Below the pieces are notes generated by a model. The model was not told the DNA's origin, made no database searches, and saw nothing but the letters and a program-made list of their open reading frames with translations. Shown piece after piece: positions 58,486-64,000 of a stretch of DNA of 64,000 nucleotides. The translations under genes were made by a program, and so were the position numbers. Position 1 is the stretch's first letter. Each line of letters starts with the position of its first letter. Source of the DNA: Frigidibacter sp. RF13 (GTDB taxonomy: Bacteria; Pseudomonadota; Alphaproteobacteria; Rhodobacterales; Rhodobacteraceae); the NCBI RefSeq assembly GCF_026626305.1, contig NZ_JAPNUE010000001.1, positions 372,001 to 436,000 on the forward strand, given 5' to 3'.

Positions 58486-60804
58486 ATGACGCTTCGCTGC
58501 CTTGCCCTGATTGCCGCCGCGCTCCTTCTTCCGGGTGCGACCTTCGCGCGCGACCAGATCCAGATCGCGGGTTCCTCGACGGTGCTGCCCTACGCGACCA
58601 TCGTTGCCGAGGCTTTTGGCGAGAACCGCGGCTTTCCGACCCCGGTCGTGGAAGGCGGCGGATCGGGTGCGGGCCGCAAGAAGCTTTGCGAAGGGCAGGG
58701 GGAGGCGACGCTCGATATCGCCAACTCCTCCTCGCCGATCAAACCGTCGGATATCGAGCTTTGCCGCGCGAACGGCGTGACGGCGCTGATGGAAGTCAGG
58801 ATCGGTTACGACGGCATCGTCTTTGCCTCGCGCCGCGAAGGCCCGGAATTCGCGCTGACGCCCGAACTGATCTGGCGCGCGCTCGCGGCCCAGGTGCCGC
58901 AGGGCGGCGCGCTTGTTGCGAACCGCGTCTCGCGCTGGAGCGAAATCGACCCGGGCCTGCCCGACCAGCCGATCACCGCCTTCATCCCCGGCACCAAACA
59001 TGGCAGCCGCGAGGTCTTTGACCAGAAGGTGCTGGAGACAGGTTGCGCCGCCGCCGGGGCCGAAGCGCTGTTTGCCGCCGCCGCCACGGGTAGCGAGGAC
59101 GAAAAGGAGCAGGCCGCCCAGAAAGCCTGCCTGATGCTGCGTGCCGATGGGCGGTCCGTCGATATCGACGGCGATTATGCCGAGACGCTGGCCCGCGTCG
59201 CGGCCAATCCCGATGCGCTCGGGGTCTTTGGCCTGTCGTTTTATGAAAACAACGCCGACAAACTTAGGGTGGCGACGGTGGGCGGCATTGCGCCCACGGT
59301 CGAGACCATCGCCAAGGGCGAATACCCTGTGTCGCGGCCGCTTTTCTTCTACGTGAAGCCCGCGCATTTCGATCTGGTGCCGGGCCTGCGCGATTATGTG
59401 CTCTACTTCCTGTCGGACGAGATCGCCGGGCCGGGAGGGCTTCTGTCAGGCTACGGTCTGGTACCCGACCCCGAGCTTGCTGCATCCCGTGCCGCCGTCG
59501 AGGCGGGTCAGGTGCTGGACATGGGCGGAGAGGCCGCCCAGGCACCCGCAGCCGCGCCGGAGCCTGCCAACGCGGCGTCCGAAGCAACCGGATCAGCCGG
59601 GACAACGGATGGTCGGCCGGTCCTCATTGCCCTTCTCGCCCTTGCCGCGCTCGGGCTGGCTGCCTTCCTTTTCGGTCGTCAGCGCGCCGCGCGCCTGCGG
59701 GCGGCCGGGACAGCGATCTTCCATTCGGTGCCCGCCTATCACGGCGCGCTTGTTCTTCTCTCGACCGTCCTGCCCGGCGCGCTTGGCCTTCTGGCCTGGG
59801 GCGGGGCCGGGCCGCACGGCTCGCCTGCGCTCGCCGCGACGGCGACCCTTCTTCCCGGCTTGGCTGGCGGTGCCTACGGCTATGGCCGCATCTCCCCCGA
59901 TCTCAGGGCGCGGACAGCGGTCGAGCGGGTGGTGATGGCGGCGCTGATCGGCTGTTCGCTGATCGCGGTCCTGACCACGGCGGGCATTTTTGCCTCGCTC
60001 GTGGTCGAGGCCGGGCATTTCTTCCGCCTCTATCCGGCGGCGGATTTCTTCTTCTCGACCACCTGGAATCCGCAGTTCCGGGGCGGCTCTTCGCTTGGCA
60101 TCTGGCCGCTGATCTGGGGCACATTCTATGTCTCGCTCATCGCGCTTCTGGTCGCCGTGCCGGTCGGGCTGATGTCCGCGATCTATCTGGCCGAATATGC
60201 CTCGAAACGCACGCGCGCCTGGGTGAAACCGGCCATCGAGATCCTCGCGGGCATTCCGACCATCGTCTACGGCCTCTTCGCGCTGATCACCGTCGGCCCC
60301 TTGCTGCGCGACTGGTTCGCTCAGCCCCTGGGCCTCGGCTCCTCGTCCTCATCGGTGATGACCGCCGGTCTGGTTATGGGGATCATGGTCATTCCCTTCG
60401 TCTCCTCCCTGTCCGACGACATCATCAACGCCGTGCCACAGAGCTTGCGCGACGGTTCGCTCGGCCTTGGCGCCACGCGGTCCGAAACGGTGCGCCAGGT
60501 GGTGCTGCCCGCCGCCTTGCCGGGGATCGTTGGCGCGATCCTGCTGGCTGCCTCGCGCGCCATCGGCGAGACGATGATCGTGGTGATGGGTGCGGGCGCG
60601 GCGGCGAAACTGTCGCTCAATCCGTTCGAGGCGATGACCACCGTCACCGTGAAGATCGTGAGCCAGCTGACCGGCGATACCGAATTCGCGAGCCCCGAGA
60701 CGCTTGTGGCCTTCGCGCTCGGCCTGACCTTGTTCCTCGTCACGCTCGGCCTCAATGTGCTGGCCTTGGTGATCGTGCGCAAATATCGGGAGCAATATGA
60801 ATGA
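58486..60804 (+). CDS. Phosphate-binding protein-permease fusion (PstS-PstC)
   Basis: A 772-residue protein. Residues 1-21 are a signal peptide and 22 to about 345 a complete PstS domain almost parallel with the free PstS (shared GSSTVLPYATIVAEAFGEN and EGGGSGAGRKKLCEG). About 346-377 is an Ala/Pro-rich linker (AAQAPAAAPEPANAASEATG). From about 378 a full PstC permease follows: TM helix LIALLALAALGLAAFLFG, GIFASLVVEAG, FFFSTTWNP, the EAA loop TRAWVKPAIEILAGIPTIVYG, SLGLGATRSETVRQVVLPAA and C-terminal [17 protein letters not shown]. Positive charges after the first helix (RQRAARLR) place the PstS domain in the periplasm. Overlaps pstA by 4 bp. Confidence 0.9.
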   Translation: MTLRCLALIAAALLLPGATFARDQIQIAGSSTVLPYATIVAEAFGENRGFPTPVVEGGGSGAGRKKLCEGQGEATLDIANSSSPIKPSDIELCRANGVTALMEVRIGYDGIVFASRREGPEFALTPELIWRALAAQVPQGGALVANRVSRWSEIDPGLPDQPITAFIPGTKHGSREVFDQKVLETGCAAAGAEALFAAAATGSEDEKEQAAQKACLMLRADGRSVDIDGDYAETLARVAANPDALGVFGLSFYENNADKLRVATVGGIAPTVETIAKGEYPVSRPLFFYVKPAHFDLVPGLRDYVLYFLSDEIAGPGGLLSGYGLVPDPELAASRAAVEAGQVLDMGGEAAQAPAAAPEPANAASEATGSAGTTDGRPVLIALLALAALGLAAFLFGRQRAARLRAAGTAIFHSVPAYHGALVLLSTVLPGALGLLAWGGAGPHGSPALAATATLLPGLAGGAYGYGRISPDLRARTAVERVVMAALIGCSLIAVLTTAGIFASLVVEAGHFFRLYPAADFFFSTTWNPQFRGGSSLGIWPLIWGTFYVSLIALLVAVPVGLMSAIYLAEYASKRTRAWVKPAIEILAGIPTIVYGLFALITVGPLLRDWFAQPLGLGSSSSSVMTAGLVMGIMVIPFVSSLSDDIINAVPQSLRDGSLGLGATRSETVRQVVLPAALPGIVGAILLAASRAIGETMIVVMGAGAAAKLSLNPFEAMTTVTVKIVSQLTGDTEFASPETLVAFALGLTLFLVTLGLNVLALVIVRKYREQYE

Positions 60805-62105
60805 GCGGCAGATCGCTTTTCGCCAAGGACGCCCGCACCGCCGCCCGCAACCGGGCCGAACGACGGTTCCGCGCCTTTGGCTTCTCGGCCATCTTGCTGG
60901 CGCTTCTGGCGCTCGTCTGGCTGCTCGTCTCGATCCTTACGGCGGGTGCGCCCGCCTTCCGCCAGACCTTCCTGACCTTTCCGGTGACGCTGGAGGCGAA
61001 ACTTCTCGACAAGTCGGGCATCGCCGATCCGGCGGCCTTGTCGAAGGTGACGACCACCACATATGGCAAGCTGCTCGCCAAGGCGCTGGAGGCCGAAATC
61101 GCCGCGCGCGGTATCGAGGCGGGAGACATGAAATCCAAGGACTTCGCCAAGATGCTGTCGGAGGAATCGGCGGCAACCCTGCGCAATATGGTGCTCGCAG
61201 ACCCGTCGCTGATCGGCCAGACCATCACCTTCCGCGCCCTCGCGTCCGGCCGGATCGACGGCTATTACAAAGGCCGGGTGACGATGGAGAGTGCTGCACT
61301 CGACAAGAATGTCTCGCCCGCACAGCTCGCTCTCGCCGAACGGCTGAAGGAAGCGGGCGTTCTGACCATCACTTTCAACCCGGGCTTCCTGACCATGCCC
61401 GATGCGTCGGACAAGCGGCCCGAGGCCGCGGGTCTTGGAATCGCCATTGTCGGCTCGTTCCTGATGATGGCGGTTGTGCTGGTGCTGTCCCTACCAATCG
61501 GTGTGGCCGCCTCTGTCTACCTTGAGGAATTCGCGCCGAGGAACCGCTGGACCGACCTCATCGAGGTGAACATCGCCAACCTCGCCGCTGTCCCCTCGAT
61601 CGTTTACGGTATCCTAGGTCTTGCGATCTTCATCAACTTCGCGGGTCTGCCGCAATCGGCGCCCATCGTCGGCGGCCTTGTGCTGACGCTGATGACGCTG
61701 CCGCGGATCATCATCCCCACGCGCGCCGCACTGAAGGCTGTGCCGCCCTCGATCCGCGATGCCGCACTCGGGGTAGGGGCCTCGAAACTGCAGACGGTCT
61801 TTCACCATGTCCTACCGCTCGCGATGCCCGGCATCCTGACCGGCATGATCATCGGCCTCGCCCAGGCACTTGGTGAAACCGCGCCCCTCCTCCTCATCGG
61901 CATGGTCGCCTTCGTGCGCGACTTCCCCGGCGGCTTCTTCGATCCGGCCGCAGCCCTGCCGGTGCAGGTCTATAACTGGACCACCCGGGGCGATCCCGGG
62001 TTCGTCGAACGGGCCTCGGGCGCGATCATCGTGCTTCTGGCCTTCCTCATCCTCATGAACGCGGTCGCGATCTTCCTGCGCCGCAAATTCGAACGTCGCT
62101 GGTAA
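60801..62105 (+). CDS. pstA: Phosphate ABC transporter permease PstA
   Basis: A 434-residue permease: an N-terminal cytoplasmic/TM segment, an extracytoplasmic insertion of about 150 residues (DUF3333-like, [40 protein letters not shown]) common in alphaproteobacterial PstA, then the six-helix core with the EAA motif [24 protein letters not shown] overlap with the fusion gene. It pairs with the PstC part of the fusion to form the phosphate channel. The large insertion could contact the tethered PstS domain, though this is inference. Confidence 0.9.
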   Translation: MSGRSLFAKDARTAARNRAERRFRAFGFSAILLALLALVWLLVSILTAGAPAFRQTFLTFPVTLEAKLLDKSGIADPAALSKVTTTTYGKLLAKALEAEIAARGIEAGDMKSKDFAKMLSEESAATLRNMVLADPSLIGQTITFRALASGRIDGYYKGRVTMESAALDKNVSPAQLALAERLKEAGVLTITFNPGFLTMPDASDKRPEAAGLGIAIVGSFLMMAVVLVLSLPIGVAASVYLEEFAPRNRWTDLIEVNIANLAAVPSIVYGILGLAIFINFAGLPQSAPIVGGLVLTLMTLPRIIIPTRAALKAVPPSIRDAALGVGASKLQTVFHHVLPLAMPGILTGMIIGLAQALGETAPLLLIGMVAFVRDFPGGFFDPAAALPVQVYNWTTRGDPGFVERASGAIIVLLAFLILMNAVAIFLRRKFERRW

Positions 62106-62112
62106 GATCACC

Positions 62113-62907
62113 ATGAAAGACCAAAGAGCGGAGCGCGCCGTGGATATCGAGACGGTAAAGATCAGGGCCGACAAGGTGCAGGTTTTCTATGGCGAGAACC
62201 ATGCGATCAAGGATGTCGACGTGAACATCCTGGACAAGACGGTGACCGCTTTCATCGGCCCCTCGGGCTGCGGCAAGTCGACCTTCCTGCGCTGCCTAAA
62301 CCGGATGAACGACACGATCCCCTCCTGCCGGGTGGAGGGCGGGATCACGCTCGACGGCGAGGATATCTACGACCCGCGCGTCGATCCGGTCCAATTGCGC
62401 GCCAAGGTGGGCATGGTGTTCCAGAAACCCAATCCCTTCCCGAAGTCGATCTACGACAACGTCGCCTACGGGCCGCGCATCCACGGGCTGACGCGGTCGA
62501 AGGCAGAGCTTGACGAGGTCGTGGAGAAATCGCTGCGCCGCGCCGCGCTTTGGAACGAGGTGAAGGACCGTCTTCAGGCGCCGGGCACCGGCCTGTCGGG
62601 GGGCCAGCAGCAGCGCCTCTGCATCGCGCGTGCGGTCGCGACCGAGCCGGAGGTGCTTCTGATGGACGAACCCTGTTCGGCGCTCGACCCGATCGCCACC
62701 GCCCAGGTCGAGGAATTGATCGACGAGCTGCGTGAAAACTTCTCGGTCGTCATCGTCACCCATTCGATGCAGCAGGCCGCCCGCGTCAGCCAGAAAACCG
62801 CCTTCTTCCACTTGGGCAACCTTGTCGAATATGGCGAGACGACGCAGATTTTCACCAACCCGCGCGACCCGCGCACCGAAAGCTACATCACCGGCCGGAT
62901 CGGCTGA
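62113..62907 (+). CDS. pstB: Phosphate ABC transporter ATP-binding protein PstB
   Basis: A 264-residue ATPase: Walker [10 protein letters not shown], the PstB-specific [18 protein letters not shown] and [20 protein letters not shown], signature LSGGQQQRL, Walker [17 protein letters not shown], switch His in [12 protein letters not shown]. It energises PstCA and takes part in signalling to PhoR via PhoU. Start at 62113, 7 bp after pstA. High similarity to standard PstB lengths. Confidence 0.93.
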   Translation: MKDQRAERAVDIETVKIRADKVQVFYGENHAIKDVDVNILDKTVTAFIGPSGCGKSTFLRCLNRMNDTIPSCRVEGGITLDGEDIYDPRVDPVQLRAKVGMVFQKPNPFPKSIYDNVAYGPRIHGLTRSKAELDEVVEKSLRRAALWNEVKDRLQAPGTGLSGGQQQRLCIARAVATEPEVLLMDEPCSALDPIATAQVEELIDELRENFSVVIVTHSMQQAARVSQKTAFFHLGNLVEYGETTQIFTNPRDPRTESYITGRIG

Positions 62908-62917
62908 GGAGACGGAC

Positions 62918-63643
62918 ATGGCAGAACAACATATCGCCCGCGCCTTCGACCGCGACCTGGAAGCGATCCAGGCGCTTGTGATGAAGATGGGGGGCATGGT
63001 TGAAACCGCGATCCTCGATGCCGCGAAGGCGCTGGAGGCTCGCGACGAGGAGCTGGCCGAAGAGGTGCGCCGAGCCGACAAGGCGATCGACGCTCTGGAG
63101 ATGAAGATCAACGAGGAAGCCGCACGGGTGATCGCGCTCCGGGCGCCGACAGCATCCGACCTGAGGCTGGTGCTGACGGTGATGAAGATTGCCGCCTCGC
63201 TGGAACGCGTGGGCGATTATGCCAAGAACATGGGCAAGCGCACCCAGGCTCTGGCACAGATGGGCGCGCAAGGGACGGTCACTGGTTCCGGCGCCTCGCT
63301 CAGGCGGATGGCCAAGACGGTGACCGAGCTTCTGTCGGATGCGCTGAACGCCTATGCGGGCCGCCATCTGGACCTTGCGCAGGACGTCCGCACCCGCGAC
63401 CGCGAGGTCGATCAGATGTACAATGCGCTCTTCCGCGAGTTCCTGACCCATATGATGGAAGACCCGCGCAATATCACCGCCTGCATGCATCTGCATTTCA
63501 TCGCCAAGAATATCGAGCGGATGGGCGATCATGCCACCGCGATCGCCGAACAGGTGGTCTATCTGATCACAGGCGATCTGCCTGACGATGACCGGCCCAA
63601 GGCGGAGAACGTCGCCGATCTGAAACCTGCCGCGGGGGCGTGA
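62918..63643 (+). CDS. phoU: Phosphate signalling protein PhoU
   Basis: A 241-residue cytoplasmic protein of two three-helix bundles with the metal-binding pattern of PhoU (EVRRADKAIDALEMKINEEA, SLERVGDYAKNMGKR in the first bundle, NIERMGDHATAIAEQ in the second). It links the transporter to PhoR and keeps the regulon off when phosphate is high. Start at 62918 after GAGGAGACGG, 10 bp after pstB. Followed by phoB after 2 bp. Confidence 0.92.
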   Translation: MAEQHIARAFDRDLEAIQALVMKMGGMVETAILDAAKALEARDEELAEEVRRADKAIDALEMKINEEAARVIALRAPTASDLRLVLTVMKIAASLERVGDYAKNMGKRTQALAQMGAQGTVTGSGASLRRMAKTVTELLSDALNAYAGRHLDLAQDVRTRDREVDQMYNALFREFLTHMMEDPRNITACMHLHFIAKNIERMGDHATAIAEQVVYLITGDLPDDDRPKAENVADLKPAAGA

Positions 63644-63645
63644 GG

Positions 63646-64000
63646 ATGGACCGCAATTCTCCCTCGGTTCTGGTCGTCGAGGACGAACCGGCGCAGCGTG
63701 AGATCCTGGCCTATAACCTCGAGGCGCAGGGGTTCCGCGTCGCCCAGGCCGATGACGGCGAAGAAGCGCTGCTGATGGTGGCCGAGGATACGCCCGATGT
63801 CATCGTCCTGGACTGGATGCTGCCGAGCGTCTCGGGGATCGAGGTTTGTCGGAGGCTGAAGAGCCGGGCAGAGACCAAGGGGGTTCCGATAATCATGCTC
63901 TCGGCACGGTCCGAAGAGGTGGATCTGGTGCGGGGTCTTGAAACCGGCGCCGACGATTATGTGGTGAAACCCTATTCGGTCGCCGAACTGATGGCGCGCG
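63646..64000 (+). CDS. phoB: Phosphate-regulon response regulator (3' end outside window)
   Basis: Partial gene, 118 codons visible: a receiver domain with Glu12-Asp13, phospho-acceptor Asp56 (VLDWMLPSVSG), the conserved Ser/Thr position in IIMLSARSEEVDLV, and Lys in VVKPYS. The DNA-binding winged-helix domain lies beyond the right edge. PhoB activates the pst operon by binding Pho boxes such as that at 57263. Start at 63646, the ATG 2 bp after phoU. Confidence 0.9.
   Translation, partial: MDRNSPSVLVVEDEPAQREILAYNLEAQGFRVAQADDGEEALLMVAEDTPDVIVLDWMLPSVSGIEVCRRLKSRAETKGVPIIMLSARSEEVDLVRGLETGADDYVVKPYSVAELMAR

Noticed and set aside
1..64000. tRNA, rRNA, CRISPR array or insertion sequence
   Set aside because: No cloverleaf with conserved loops, no regular repeats with spacers and no transposase was found on reading the gaps and both strands.

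Overview
The window is about two-thirds G+C with dense operons. Its mix of gene families (PmpA/PmpB with a Blh-like phosphatase, DUF6778 lipoprotein, entericidin-type peptide, NDUFAF6-like phytoene-synthase homologue, pst-phoU-phoB locus, carnitine and choline-sulfate catabolism) points to an alphaproteobacterium, most likely Rhodobacteraceae. It reads as ordinary chromosome. I see no rRNA, tRNA, CRISPR, prophage or insertion sequence. The non-genic structure consists of dispersed palindromic intergenic elements, stem-loops, candidate operators and one candidate small RNA.

Layout. 1-5.5 kb (minus strand): an ECF sigma factor cut by the window edge, a RACo-type corrinoid-protein activator, an LtrA-like membrane protein, a small acidic protein, an aquaporin/ArsC arsenic pair and an entericidin-like lipoprotein. 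5.5-13.1 kb: an orphan YejA-type peptide-binding protein, a candidate sRNA with its own promoter and terminator, 3-hydroxybutyrate dehydrogenase, then a CrbS/CrbR-like signalling operon (receiver, small membrane protein, SLC5-STAC-histidine kinase) and a FliM/FliN-domain protein. 13.2-15 kb: a sulfur module (Blh-like protein, PmpB, PmpA) divergent from a TraR/DksA zinc-finger protein. 15-20.3 kb: a FadB/J-like enzyme, then convergent glycosyltransferases of the GT-C and GT2 types.

20.6-32.9 kb is a quaternary-amine region. It holds a betainyl-CoA thiolase (BKACE), an L-carnitine dehydrogenase/betainyl-CoA thioesterase fusion, an SDR, a CaiA-like acyl-CoA dehydrogenase, an ADP-forming CoA ligase and a CaiD-like hydratase. 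These would allow carnitine to be oxidised directly to glycine betaine and crotonobetaine-type compounds to enter by a CoA route. Choline sulfatase betC and its divergent LysR regulator follow. 30.9-42.4 kb: a CocE/NonD hydrolase, two tandem Tat-exported family-5 binding proteins, DppB/DppC-type permeases, a double-ATPase subunit and a phosphodiesterase of the alkaline-phosphatase superfamily, then a class II aldolase and a lipase-like hydrolase on the other strand.

42.4-56 kb is housekeeping and mixed genes: an outer-membrane barrel, TPM protein, lipoprotein, YjbR, cysS, cimA, phytoene-synthase homologue, MFS carrier, AlkA-like glycosylase, esterase, HNH endonuclease, acetyltransferase and agmatinase-family ureohydrolase. 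56.2-64 kb is the phosphate regulon: phoR, a Pho-box candidate, pstS, a second PstS fused in frame to PstC, pstA, pstB, phoU and the start of phoB. The PstS-PstC fusion beside a free PstS is the most unusual object in the window: an ABC importer with one binding protein tethered to the permease and one soluble.
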